From Saccharicrinis sp. UBA6048 (GTDB taxonomy: Bacteria > Bacteroidota > Bacteroidia > Bacteroidales > Marinilabiliaceae), in the NCBI GenBank assembly GCA_002429115.1, contig DIYS01000136.1, positions 1-44,882 of the forward strand: a stretch of 44,882 nucleotides of DNA, written 5' to 3'. Under the pieces are notes generated by a model. It was not told the origin of the DNA, ran no database searches, and worked only from the letters and a program-made list of their open reading frames with translations. The position numbers were made by a program, and so were the translations under genes. Position 1 is the stretch's first letter. Each line of letters opens with the position of its first letter. This document shows, in pieces, positions 1 through 8,188 of this stretch.

Positions 1-441
1 ATGAACGAAGGCTTGTTTGAATACAGGATACAGTGAAAATCGTTTAAGTTTATATTTTCCTGTAAATTTTAATTGGATGTCTGGCGTTAACCTGGCCAAG
101 CTATAGTCATTAACTTCTTTTGATCTGATCTTAGAATCAGGAACGAGAAGCGTTAATTCAGATTCCTCGGTTTTTGTCAATCCTTCTTCAAGCTGCTTGA
201 TCAGCAGGTAATCTTTTACAGGCAGGTTATAGGCTTCTGCCGGATGTTTTTGAAGTTGATCTTTGTATTTATACTTTGATTGATCCGCACTTAGGCTGAT
301 AGTGGTATCAACCTCCAGATCGTTTTTTAGTTCCGGATGCATTTCTAAAAACTCAAAAAGCATCGTTTTATCCTGGTCAGACAATTGGTCTTCAAGATAA
401 TCCAGGATAAATGCTTCATAGTTATTTTTATCAATTATCAT
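1..441 (-). CDS. Anti-sigma-factor-like protein, N-terminal part (cut by window edge)
   Basis: An open frame of 147 codons starts at an ATG at 441 and runs off the left edge with no stop. Its ATG overlaps the TGA of the sigma factor gene by 4 bp, so the two are translationally coupled. The visible part is hydrophilic and charged, opening MIIDKNNYEAFILDYLEDQL, a pattern like the helical N-termini of Bacteroidota anti-sigma factors (short acidic stretch, LEDQLS, then EFLEMHPEL). No membrane segment is visible in this part; it may lie beyond the edge. The role as partner of the sigma factor is inferred from position and N-terminal style only. Confidence 0.75.
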   Translation of the reverse strand, partial: MIIDKNNYEAFILDYLEDQLSDQDKTMLFEFLEMHPELKNDLEVDTTISLSADQSKYKYKDQLQKHPAEAYNLPVKDYLLIKQLEEGLTKTEESELTLLVPDSKIRSKEVNDYSLARLTPDIQLKFTGKYKLKRFSLYPVFKQAFVH

Positions 442-923
442 ACTAAAACTTCAATATTACCAATGTATTCTTTTAAAAATTTGCGCGCTCTGAAGATGTA
501 AACTTTCACCTGGGCTTCAGACAGGTTAGTGATGTCAGCAATTTCTTTGTATGAATATCCTTCATAATCACGCATCATTACTACCATCCGCTGGCTTTTA
601 GGCAGTCGTTCAATGGCTTTGTGCAATACCTCATTCAGATCACTGTAGCCACTTGTGTAGCTGTGTTTTTTAGTGTCTACTTCATCCCATTGGGCCTGCT
701 TTTTTTCTCTTCGGGTTAAATCGATCAGGGTGTGATAGGCAGCAGAGAAGAGGTAGCTTTTAACCTTGGCGTAGTTAACCTCGGCATGTTTTTTCCATAG
801 CTTTTCATAAGTATCCTGAATGATGTCTTTTGCTTTATCCTCATCCTTAATGTTTTTAAGAATAAAGCGATAAACCCCATCGGAATACTGATTTACGGCC
901 TGGTTAAACTCTTCTACTGTCAT
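438..923 (-). CDS. ECF-type RNA polymerase sigma factor
   Basis: 161 residues, a usual length for an extracytoplasmic-function sigma-70 factor. Region 2 lies near residues 10-75 (YRFILKNIKDEDKAKDIIQD, then LWKK and the helix with AAYHTLIDLTRR). Region 4 lies near 100-155 with IERLPKSQRMVVMMRDYEGY, then YKEIADITNLSEAQVKVYIF, a classical helix-turn-helix that reads -35 elements. It is followed by a 4-bp-overlapping gene that is probably its anti-sigma partner, so it likely answers a cell-surface or envelope signal. The target regulon cannot be read from the sequence. Family assignment is secure. Confidence 0.93.
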   Translation of the reverse strand: MTVEEFNQAVNQYSDGVYRFILKNIKDEDKAKDIIQDTYEKLWKKHAEVNYAKVKSYLFSAAYHTLIDLTRREKKQAQWDEVDTKKHSYTSGYSDLNEVLHKAIERLPKSQRMVVMMRDYEGYSYKEIADITNLSEAQVKVYIFRARKFLKEYIGNIEVLV

Positions 924-989
924 GCTTTTTGTCTATAGACATTGATAGGACGCACTTGTTTTGGAATATGTTACACACGTGAGGTACTT

Positions 990-1140
990 TTTTTTCGGAT
1001 CGTAGCTTAAGTAGGTAAGCTGTAAATAAAGATACGATCCTTACTTCTTTTTTCAGGCTCGCATCTTAAGTGCATGATGCAAATCAAAGCCGCGATCCTT
1101 TTCTTCTATTTGAGGTTCGCATCTTATTCTCATGATGCTT
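990..1140. repeat. Three degenerate 56-58 bp tandem units, each with a hairpin
   Basis: Units are recognisable at about 996-1053, 1055-1111 and 1113-1140. Each carries a short inverted repeat: GCTTA/TAAGC at 1005-1009 and 1016-1020, GCATC/GATGC at 1061-1065 and 1076-1080, and GCATC/GATGC at 1119-1123 and 1134-1138. Unit 1 has an additional outer 8-bp stem, GGATCGTA (997-1004) with TACGATCC (1033-1040). CGATCCTT recurs at 1035 and 1093. The array lies between the acylphosphatase stop and the sigma factor start, both minus strand, so it is in the 5' region of the sigma gene. Confidence 0.75.
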
Positions 1141-1165
1141 ACTAAGCTGCAATTCCATTGAATTA

Positions 1166-1438
1166 TCAACGCTGTTTAATTTTAAATTGCCGATAGCCAT
1201 AAAACGGAATGTCGCTTACCATGAATGTGTCAACCCTTGATAGGCTTGGTCCTTTTCGGCATTCGCATAAAAAATGATGAATATTTTCGCATTCTCCTTC
1301 AGCATCAATCTCCACTTTGCCATCTGGTAAATTTTGAACGTAGCCATTAATGTTATGATTTCTGGCGCCGTCGGCAACAAAATAGCGGAATCCTACACCT
1401 TGTACTCTGCCATCTACAATTACTCTTACCCGCTTCAT
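1166..1438 (-). CDS. acyP: Acylphosphatase
   Basis: 90 residues, the standard length of the small alpha/beta acylphosphatases that hydrolyse carboxyl-phosphate bonds in the cytoplasm. The signature GRVQGVGFRYFV sits at residues 10-21 with the phosphate-binding Arg in GVGFR, and GYVQNLPDG near 32-40 provides the catalytic Asn. ATG start at 1438. It stands alone; the next gene downstream is the sigma factor, separated by 242 bp that contain hairpin repeats. The family call is firm; the physiological substrate is not known for most bacterial members. Confidence 0.95.
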   Translation of the reverse strand: MKRVRVIVDGRVQGVGFRYFVADGARNHNINGYVQNLPDGKVEIDAEGECENIHHFLCECRKGPSLSRVDTFMVSDIPFYGYRQFKIKQR

Positions 1439-1499
1439 ATTGTCTCTATGTTCAGTTTGCTTTCCTAAATTTATGCAAGTCTTTGTCGTAAGGAAAGAG

Positions 1500-1531
1500 T
1501 TTTAGCGAATAAATTTGTTTAATTACCTTTG
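1500..1531 (+). promoter_or_regulatory. Likely promoter of the AspT-type transporter
   Basis: TACCTTTG at 1524-1531 matches the Bacteroidota -7 consensus TAnnTTTG, 21 bp before the ATG. A weak -33-like TTTA lies at 1500-1503 with a 20-bp spacer. The -7 match is exact, the -33 match is poor. Confidence 0.5.
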
Positions 1532-1552
1532 TGCGCCTAACTATATTAATCA

Positions 1553-3139
1553 ATGGAACTACTTCAAACCAGTTATTTTGCCCTGTTTGTTATCATCTGT
1601 CTGGGCTTTATCATCGGAAATTTAAAAGTAAAAGGCGTCTCGCTGGACATATCAGCCATCATTTTTGTGGCGCTTGTATTCGGACATTTTGGTATTGTTA
1701 TGCCAGGTATACTTGAGAAGATCGGGCTGATACTTTTCATTTATACAATCGGAGTACAGGCTGGTCCTGGTTTTTTCGATTCGTTTCAAAAAAACGGGCG
1801 TAACTTAGCTTTATTGGCCACAGTCGTTATTATTTCGGCTTCGCTAATGGCCTTTGTGCTATATCATGCTTTTGATCTGGATATGCCAATTGTAACGGGC
1901 TTACTTACCGGGGCATTGACATCGACACCTGGTTTGGCGGCAGCTATTGAAACTACAAATTCTCCATTGGTGTCCATTGGTTATGGTGTGGCTTATCCAT
2001 TTGGTGTAATCGGGGTGATTTTATTTGCTAAGTTCTACCCGAAAATTATTCGCGCTGACATCAAAAAGGCCGAAAAGGATTATGAAAAGAATGCTGAAGC
2101 TGGCCATCCTGAGATTAAACACATCAACTTAAAGGTTGAGAATGAAAATGTGATCGGAAAGACGATTGGGCAATTGCGGGTTCGTTCAATGACGCAGGCG
2201 GTGATTTCACGTGTTATGCAAGATGGACATGCTATAACGCCAAAAAACAATACGGTTCTTAGCAAAGGTGATCTTTTAAGAGCAGTTGGAACCGGCGATG
2301 CACTGGAAAAAATTACCATGTTGATTGGTTCAGCCACAGAAGAGGAAGTGCCCCTTGCTGCCGGTTATGAAGTACAGTCTATTTTGGTGACAAATACCGA
2401 AGCTGTTAATAAGGCCTTGAGTGTGTTTAACCTGTGGACCAATTACCAGGCAACAGTTACCCGCATCCGACGAAGTGGAATTGATATCACCCCAACACCA
2501 TCTATCAAACTGCAGATGGGTGACAAAGTAATGGTGGCTTGTAGTCGTGAAAATATGAAGCAAGTGATCCGTATTTTTGGCAATAATGATAAAAAACTCT
2601 CAGATACAGATTTCTTCCCGGTAGCTGCTGGAATCGTATTAGGTGTGTTATTCGGAAAAATGTCGCTTTCATTTGGTGGTTCATTTTCATTCAGTCTTGG
2701 TTTGACCGGAGGTGTGCTTGCTGTCTCAATGATTCTGGCTCGAATAGGGCGTACAGGACCTGTTATTTGGAGTATGTCAGGTGCGGCCAACCAGTTATTG
2801 CGCCAATTGGGATTAATGCTGTTTTTAGCCTCTGTGGGCACCAAGGCTGGAGCAACACTTGTAGATACCTATCAAAATTACGGAGTGCAATTATTTGTAG
2901 TTGGTGGGATATTAACCCTGTTCCCGATGATAATGGCTGTAGTTGCCGCTTATTTCATGAAGTCTATGAATATTCTAATCCTGCTTGGAACAATCACTGG
3001 TTCAATGACCAGTACACCAGGATTGGCAGCTGTTGATAGCATGACCGATAGTAATGCTGCTGCTATTGCTTATGCAACTGTTTATCCTGTAGCAATGGTT
3101 CTACTGGTTATATGTGTGCAGATTTTGGGATTAATTTAA
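1553..3139 (+). CDS. AspT/YidE/YbjL-type putative transporter with two TrkA-C domains
   Basis: 528 residues, typical for the aspartate:alanine exchanger family. The membrane part is duplicated: an N-terminal block of helices (1-170) and a C-terminal block (350-528), each with the same family signature, LTSTPGLAAAIE near residue 127 and MTSTPGLAAVDSM near 487. Between them lie two cytoplasmic TrkA-C (RCK_C) modules at about 190-275 and 280-345, which in relatives bind small ligands. The substrate cannot be inferred; characterised AspT exchanges aspartate and alanine, while many relatives are uncharacterised. ATG at 1553 lies just after a TAnnTTTG promoter element. It is followed by an outer-membrane barrel gene 64 bp downstream. 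Confidence 0.9.
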   Translation: MELLQTSYFALFVIICLGFIIGNLKVKGVSLDISAIIFVALVFGHFGIVMPGILEKIGLILFIYTIGVQAGPGFFDSFQKNGRNLALLATVVIISASLMAFVLYHAFDLDMPIVTGLLTGALTSTPGLAAAIETTNSPLVSIGYGVAYPFGVIGVILFAKFYPKIIRADIKKAEKDYEKNAEAGHPEIKHINLKVENENVIGKTIGQLRVRSMTQAVISRVMQDGHAITPKNNTVLSKGDLLRAVGTGDALEKITMLIGSATEEEVPLAAGYEVQSILVTNTEAVNKALSVFNLWTNYQATVTRIRRSGIDITPTPSIKLQMGDKVMVACSRENMKQVIRIFGNNDKKLSDTDFFPVAAGIVLGVLFGKMSLSFGGSFSFSLGLTGGVLAVSMILARIGRTGPVIWSMSGAANQLLRQLGLMLFLASVGTKAGATLVDTYQNYGVQLFVVGGILTLFPMIMAVVAAYFMKSMNILILLGTITGSMTSTPGLAAVDSMTDSNAAAIAYATVYPVAMVLLVICVQILGLI

Positions 3140-3203
3140 TGGTGCCCAAATCAATATTTGAGTTGAGTTGTTAATAACAAAACGATTAATAATTCTATAG
3201 ACT

Positions 3204-3917
3204 ATGAAAAATTCTAACCCGTTTAAAATTTTTATGGTTGCGGCCATAATGATAAGCTCTTTAAATGTGTTGGCACAAAATCCAACCAGCTCAACCGGAA
3301 CAGTGCAACAAACCTATCAACTTGAACAATCTGCTAAGAAACCAACGTCTAATACTGGCAGGCGAATAGAATTAACACCCATCTATGGTTATTCGCTGAA
3401 TGGAAGTGTTAATTTATACAGAGCCAAGTTTAAAATGGAAAATGCCGCCCATTACGGAGGGATTTTATCTGTAGAGGTGATGCCTGGTGTATTAGGAGAA
3501 TTCTCATACACACGATCAAATACAACTGCCCGATATGATGATTTTGTATCAGGAGAAAGGACAGATTATGATATGATGATTGACTATTTCCAATTGGGTG
3601 GTGTAAAAGAGGTCACCAAAGGGCCAATAGTTCCTTACGGAATACTATCATTAGGAGTTACCTGGTTTAATTTTCAAACGCATGGTGTTTCTGATCATGT
3701 TTCTTTTTCGGGGGTACTTGGTGGCGGTGTTAAATATTTCTTTAGCGATCGCCTTGGCATCCGTTTACAAGGGCGCTTATTATTGCCAATGTATTTTTCC
3801 GGTGGTGGATTATTTGTTGGAATAGGGGGTGGAGGCACAAGTGGAGGAGTTGGTATTAGTACTGGCGTAATTGCTGTTCAGGGAGATTTCTCAGGAGGAC
3901 TGATATTCAGATTTTGA
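3204..3917 (+). CDS. Secreted outer-membrane beta-barrel family protein
   Basis: 237 residues. Residues 1-25 form a signal peptide with a hydrophobic core (FMVAAIMISSLNVLA) and a likely cleavage after ALA-Q. The mature part shows alternating hydrophobic/polar strands, such as GGILSVEVMPGVLGEFSYTR and a closing GGLIFRF with a terminal Phe, both typical of outer-membrane barrels. A Gly-rich stretch (GGGLFVGIGGGGTSGG) near residues 199-215 is unusual and probably a loop. No specific function is recognisable. It shares orientation with the upstream transporter, but the 64-bp gap leaves co-transcription uncertain. Confidence 0.75.
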   Translation: MKNSNPFKIFMVAAIMISSLNVLAQNPTSSTGTVQQTYQLEQSAKKPTSNTGRRIELTPIYGYSLNGSVNLYRAKFKMENAAHYGGILSVEVMPGVLGEFSYTRSNTTARYDDFVSGERTDYDMMIDYFQLGGVKEVTKGPIVPYGILSLGVTWFNFQTHGVSDHVSFSGVLGGGVKYFFSDRLGIRLQGRLLLPMYFSGGGLFVGIGGGGTSGGVGISTGVIAVQGDFSGGLIFRF

Positions 3918-4008
3918 TGATACAGAAATCAAGGAGTTGACTTAAGAAGTTTTTTATCATCCTGAAATACATAACTGGAAGTTAGCAAACGATAAAATAT
4001 CAATAGAT

Positions 4009-4067
4009 TACCACGAAGGCTCAATGTTCACTAAGATAAATCTTAATGTTCTTTGAGCCTCGTAGTA
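4009..4067. repeat. Imperfect palindrome between convergent genes
   Basis: Two arms of about 28 bases (4009-4037 and 4040-4067) are imperfect inverted copies; both carry GAGGCTCAA/TTGAGCC-like cores flanked by ACCACGAAGG and CTCGTAGT. It sits in the 207-bp gap between convergent genes and could terminate both transcripts, though no T tract is present. It resembles the palindrome at 37410-37464 in length, in the ACCACnAAGG start and in TCACnAAG, so both look like copies of one dispersed element. Confidence 0.6.
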
Positions 4068-4124
4068 TAGTTTATAATCTATGAATCCATAAAGAATCTT
4101 TTCAGTTCTTTGATGGTTTCTGAT

Positions 4125-4829
4125 TTATCGTTTATGTAGTCCACATTCTTTGGTATCCGGATTTTCCCACCACCAGCGGCCGGCACGTACATCTTCACCT
4201 TTTTCAATGGCGCGGGTACAAGGCTGGCAACCAATGCTTGGATAGCCTTTATCGTGCAAAGTATTGTAAGGAACACCCTTTTCTTTGATATAATCCCAAA
4301 CTTGCTCTTCAGTCCAGTCAGCCAGAGGGTTAATCTTCAAAAGATTGTTATTAGCATCCCACTCAACTTTATCAATATCAGCTCGTGTTACAGACTGAGA
4401 AGCGCGTAGACCACAAATCCATAAATCCAGCCCTTTAAAGGCACGTTGTAAAGGTTCAATCTTACGGTTAAAACAGCATTCTTTTCGGTTTTCTACACTT
4501 TCGAAAAACAGGTTAATCCCTTTGGCATTAACCATTTTCTGAACCTTCTTCCTCTTAGGAAAATAGACTTCAAGGTTCTTTTTGTATTTGCGGGATGTGC
4601 GATCAATCAAGTCATAGGTTTCCGGAAACAAACGGCCTGTATCAAGGGTAAATATTTTTGTTTTAGGATTGATGTTGACAATCATTTCGGTTAGCACCTG
4701 ATCTTCGGCTCCAAGGCTTGATGCCAAGCCAATTTTATCACCAAAACGATCAATAAAATAGTTCAATATCTCTTCAGCTGTAGACGAGGCAAACTGCTCG
4801 TTCAACTGCTTAATTTCATCTGTTTGCAT
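4125..4829 (-). CDS. cysH: Thioredoxin-dependent adenylyl-sulfate (APS/PAPS) reductase
   Basis: 234 residues from the ATG at 4829; a longer frame would need a TTG at 4835, which is less likely. The enzyme reduces activated sulfate to sulfite in cysteine biosynthesis. The PP-loop-like motif SLGAEDQVL lies near residue 38, and the catalytic ECGLHKR ends the protein (Cys229). Cysteines at 118-119 (KECC) and 201/204 (GCQPC) form the [4Fe-4S] site found in APS-type reductases and absent from the E. coli PAPS enzyme, so APS is the more likely substrate. No other sulfate-assimilation gene is in the window. The gene follows a strong terminator of the upstream phosphofructokinase, so it has its own promoter. 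Confidence 0.93.
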   Translation of the reverse strand: MQTDEIKQLNEQFASSTAEEILNYFIDRFGDKIGLASSLGAEDQVLTEMIVNINPKTKIFTLDTGRLFPETYDLIDRTSRKYKKNLEVYFPKRKKVQKMVNAKGINLFFESVENRKECCFNRKIEPLQRAFKGLDLWICGLRASQSVTRADIDKVEWDANNNLLKINPLADWTEEQVWDYIKEKGVPYNTLHDKGYPSIGCQPCTRAIEKGEDVRAGRWWWENPDTKECGLHKR

Positions 4830-4860
4830 AGTCAATTATTTTGTGCAAAGATAATAATTA

Positions 4861-4913
4861 ACAAAAAACGGATAACACCTTTCTGCATATACAGTTTTGA
4901 AAGGTGTTATCCG
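4861..4913 (-). terminator. Strong intrinsic terminator after phosphofructokinase
   Basis: Perfect 15-bp stem, CGGATAACACCTTTC (4869-4883) with GAAAGGTGTTATCC plus G (4899-4913), 15-base loop. On the minus strand it is followed by TTTTTTGT (4868-4861). It lies 22 bp past the pfk stop. Confidence 0.92.
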
Positions 4914-4935
4914 CTCAATTTCTCGATTAATATTT

Positions 4936-5958
4936 TTATCCGAAGCAAACGCCCATGCTGCGTCCCTGATCAATCAGGTAATGATCAGGATTAACCAGCC
5001 TTAGTTTACCGCCTACTTCTTCGAGTGGAACAGAAGTAATAACATCATTCTTTAGCGAAACCATTGTGCCGAATTCGCCCCTGTATATTAACTCAGCGGC
5101 ATAAGCTCCATATCGGGTGGCTAATATTCTGTCCTGGGGACTAGGTGTACCACCTCGTTGAATATAACCCAAAATCGTTTCCCTGGTTTCAAGCCCGGTC
5201 ATTTTCTGAATTTTCTTTCCGATGTAACTGGCGGCTGATTTTTTCTTTGGTTTGTCAATTCCCTCAGCAACAGCAACAATAGAGTAGGGCTTACCTACTT
5301 TACTACGCTCTAGTAAGTAATTGTAAACATTATCAAGATCAAACTCAAGTTCAGGTAAAAGAATAACGTCACCACCGGCAGCAATCCCTGAGTGTAAAGT
5401 AATCCATCCGGCGTTGTGACCCATTAACTCAATCACCATTACGCGTTTATGCGAGTTGGCAGTTGTATGCAGGCGGTCGATGGCTTCAGTCGCAATATTA
5501 ACCGCCGAATCAAAACCAAAGGTCGCGTCAGTGCCCCAAACATCATTATCAATCGTTTTTGGTATGCCAATGACATTAAGTCCCTCTTTCGATAGTAGAT
5601 TAGCCGTTTTTTGCGTGCCATTACCTCCAATGCATACCAATGCATCCAAACCGAGTTTTTCGTAATTTTCTTTTATGACTTGTGGCTTATTAACAGGGTC
5701 TCCCTCTTCGATTTTAAAGGGCTTAAAACGTGATGTTCCCAATATGGTACCACCCACAGTGATAATACCCGATAAATCTTTCTCCTCCATCTGTTGCGCT
5801 TCCATATTCATCAAGCCACTAAAACCATTTGCTATACCAACCACTTCCATCTGGTATTTAACAATGGCAGTTTTTCCAACTCCACGGATAGCAGCATTGA
5901 TTCCCGGACAATCGCCTCCTGCCGATAATATCCCAATTCTTTTCTTACCTGTTCCCAT
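4936..5958 (-). CDS. pfkA: 6-phosphofructokinase (group III / mixed-substrate type)
   Basis: 340 residues. The enzyme phosphorylates fructose 6-phosphate in glycolysis. Motifs: GGDCPGINA (14-22) at the nucleotide loop, GGTILGTSR (69-77), GGNGTQ (111-116), PKTIDND (133-139) with the catalytic Asp residues, and ELMGHNAGW near 177-185 for sugar-phosphate binding. PKTIDND carries the Lys seen in pyrophosphate-type enzymes, whereas GGNG keeps the Gly associated with ATP use and has Asn where GGDG or GGED is usual. The phosphoryl donor (ATP, PPi or both) is therefore open. ATG start at 5958; the gene ends in a strong terminator and appears monocistronic. Confidence 0.92.
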   Translation of the reverse strand: MGTGKKRIGILSAGGDCPGINAAIRGVGKTAIVKYQMEVVGIANGFSGLMNMEAQQMEEKDLSGIITVGGTILGTSRFKPFKIEEGDPVNKPQVIKENYEKLGLDALVCIGGNGTQKTANLLSKEGLNVIGIPKTIDNDVWGTDATFGFDSAVNIATEAIDRLHTTANSHKRVMVIELMGHNAGWITLHSGIAAGGDVILLPELEFDLDNVYNYLLERSKVGKPYSIVAVAEGIDKPKKKSAASYIGKKIQKMTGLETRETILGYIQRGGTPSPQDRILATRYGAYAAELIYRGEFGTMVSLKNDVITSVPLEEVGGKLRLVNPDHYLIDQGRSMGVCFG

Positions 5959-6056
5959 AGTTTATATCTCTTAATTTTTGATCCGATGAATCGTTAATTA
6001 GTCACGTAAATTACATTTTTTTCGCTTATAAATCGACGGCTTGTTTGTTAAGTCTC

Positions 6057-6878
6057 TCATTCATGAAATACCAACAGTGGTATATCGGTGTGAAACAGGA
6101 TTTTGCGGGTAATGCTAGGATGTAATATTTTTGAAATCATATTTCGTTTATGGCGAGTCATTGCTATCAGATCAATTGCCTTTTCATTAGTGAATTCATC
6201 AATTGAATTGATAAAGTCATCCCCGCTTATAAATTCGAATTCGATAGAGTAGTTGCGATAAGTCTGTTTGCAATAATAACGCATGGCTTCAAGCCGCTTT
6301 TTGTCCCATACGTCTGGTAGACCGGCTTTAAAATGAACGGCAAAAATATGGGTTTTAAATGGTGTTATTAAGCGGATGAGCTTATGTAAGGAGCGATAGT
6401 CGGAATCGCTAAAGTCGGTAACAAATAACACATTACTGATGCGATCAACATCCACCGTTGACTCCGCCGGAACCGCCAATACAGGTACTTTTGCATTTTT
6501 GATAACATCACTGGTAACACTTCCCAGCAATTCTTTTATTGTTTCCCCTTTGCTGCGTGTTCCCATAACAATGGCATCCGGCTCTTCTTTAATACTAATA
6601 TCAACAAGGATATCTTCAGGGTAGCCGGATTCAAGCCTTGTAATCAGGTTGATGTGTTGTTTTTGTTCGGACGTTAGTTTGCTATTAATTTCAGCTCTTA
6701 AATCGTCTAATTTCTTTTGTATTTCAGCTTCGGAAGAAGTATCCGTGGCTTCTTTAATAGGGGAGCTGCAACTTAGCAGTGTTATGGTTGACGGTATTTT
6801 TTGTCCCAGTTTAATGGCATAATTAACTGCATTTAAAGATGTTTTGGAGAAGTTAACCGGGACAAATAAACGTACCAT
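6057..6878 (-). CDS. Universal stress protein, tandem UspA domains
   Basis: 273 residues with two UspA-like domains (about 1-140 and 148-273). The first is complete: VRLFVPVNFSKTSLNAVNYA at the start and the nucleotide-binding GTRSKG plus LLGSVTSDVIKNAKVPVLAVP near 105-138. The second is more diverged: VLFVTDFSDSDYRSL at its start and MTRHKRNMISKILHPSITRK in place of the canonical G-2x-G-9x-G loop, so ATP binding there is doubtful. Tandem Usp proteins of this size are common in Bacteroidota. The physiological role is not predictable. ATG start at 6878; followed by a 98-bp gap to phosphofructokinase, so probably a separate unit. Confidence 0.88.
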   Translation of the reverse strand: MVRLFVPVNFSKTSLNAVNYAIKLGQKIPSTITLLSCSSPIKEATDTSSEAEIQKKLDDLRAEINSKLTSEQKQHINLITRLESGYPEDILVDISIKEEPDAIVMGTRSKGETIKELLGSVTSDVIKNAKVPVLAVPAESTVDVDRISNVLFVTDFSDSDYRSLHKLIRLITPFKTHIFAVHFKAGLPDVWDKKRLEAMRYYCKQTYRNYSIEFEFISGDDFINSIDEFTNEKAIDLIAMTRHKRNMISKILHPSITRKILFHTDIPLLVFHE

Positions 6879-6929
6879 ATCTGTAATATTTAAATGAGCA
6901 TTTATCCCAAGTTACGAATAATGCAGACT

Positions 6930-6965
6930 TTATAAAAATAAAAAAGCCGGCTTGCGACCGGCTTT
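6930..6965 (-). terminator. Intrinsic terminator after queA
   Basis: Stem AAAGCCGG (6943-6950) with CCGGCTTT (6958-6965), 7-base loop. On the minus strand it is followed by a T-rich run (revcomp of 6930-6942). It lies 20 bp past the queA stop and closes the ftsX-uppP-truB-queA operon. Confidence 0.9.
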
Positions 6966-6985
6966 ACTTACAATATATGAGTTTG

Positions 6986-8035
6986 TTAGATGATTAGCAT
7001 AGCGTCACCATAAGTTCCAAAGCGATATTTTTCTTTTACAGCAATATCATAGGCCTCCATAACGAAATCATAACCGCCAAATGCCGCTACCATCATCATT
7101 AAGGTAGATAATGGCAGGTGGAAGTTTGAGATCATTGAGTTAGCCACCTGGAATTCATATGGAGGGAAGATGAATTTATTAGTCCATCCTTCAAATGGCT
7201 TAACATGCCCAAAGGTTGAAACCGAACTTTCTAAAGTACGCATTACAGTTGTACCAACAGCACATACGCGTTTCTTGCGGTCTTTACCCTGGTTAATGAC
7301 TTTTGTAGCTTCTTCGGTAATAAAGATTTGCTCAGAGTCCATCTTGTGCTTGGTCAAATCCTCAACATCTACTTGACGGAAATTACCTAAACCAACATGC
7401 AATGTAATCTCAGAAAAGTCAACACCTCTGATTTCAAGGCGCTTCATTAATTCGCGGCTGAAGTGCATACCGGCGGTTGGTGCCGCAACTGCTCCTTCAT
7501 GCTTTGCATAGATGGTCTGATAACGCTCACGATCTTCAGGAACTACATCACGATTGATGATTTTTGGAAGTGGCGTTTCACCCATTCCATATAAAGTTTC
7601 TTTGAATTCTTCGTAAGATCCATCGTACAAGAATCGAAGCGTACGTCCTCTTGAAGTTGTGTTATCAATAACTTCAGCAACTAAATTATCATCATCGCCA
7701 AAATATAATTTGTTACCAATACGAATTTTACGTGCAGGGTCAACTAAAACATCCCATAGGCGTTGCTCACGATTTAGCTCGCGCAACAAGAATACTTCAA
7801 TTTCTGCTCCGGTCTTTTCTTTGTTACCGTACAACCTTGCAGGAAACACCTTCGTGTTATTGAACACCATAACATCCTGATCATCGAAATAATCAATCAC
7901 GTCTTTAAAAATCTTGTGTTCAATCTCTTTGGTTTTTCTATTAAGCACCATCAGGCGTGATTCATCACGGTTATCAGCTGGATGCAATGCAATAAGTTCT
8001 TCTGGTAGATTGTACTTAAACCTTGATAACTTCAT
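6986..8035 (-). CDS. queA: S-adenosylmethionine:tRNA ribosyltransferase-isomerase
   Basis: 349 residues, the family's usual length. QueA transfers and isomerises the ribosyl part of SAM onto preQ1 in tRNA to make epoxyqueuosine. The sequence opens with KLSRFKYNLPEELIALHPA and contains DVMVFNNTKVFPARL near 52-66, AAPTAGMHFS near 186-195, ITLHVGLGNFRQV near 212-224 and the C-terminal YRFGTYGDAMLII, all hallmarks of QueA. ATG at 8035. It is the last gene of a same-strand block with truB, 153 bp downstream of truB, and ends in a clear terminator. Confidence 0.97.
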   Translation of the reverse strand: MKLSRFKYNLPEELIALHPADNRDESRLMVLNRKTKEIEHKIFKDVIDYFDDQDVMVFNNTKVFPARLYGNKEKTGAEIEVFLLRELNREQRLWDVLVDPARKIRIGNKLYFGDDDNLVAEVIDNTTSRGRTLRFLYDGSYEEFKETLYGMGETPLPKIINRDVVPEDRERYQTIYAKHEGAVAAPTAGMHFSRELMKRLEIRGVDFSEITLHVGLGNFRQVDVEDLTKHKMDSEQIFITEEATKVINQGKDRKKRVCAVGTTVMRTLESSVSTFGHVKPFEGWTNKFIFPPYEFQVANSMISNFHLPLSTLMMMVAAFGGYDFVMEAYDIAVKEKYRFGTYGDAMLII

Positions 8036-8188
8036 ATATTCTAATTTTTATTTTCTTACTATTCAACCATGTAACATACAAAATCACCTTACCAACCAGT
8101 AAGATGAAATAATGCTATTTAAATAATGTATGTATTCAAATATCGAAATAATTAATGCTAAACAGGCGTACCTTATACGTGGTAATTT

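Noticed and set aside
4079..4276. 65-codon frame within cysH, minus strand
   Set aside because: Shadow of the cysH reading frame; no independent support.
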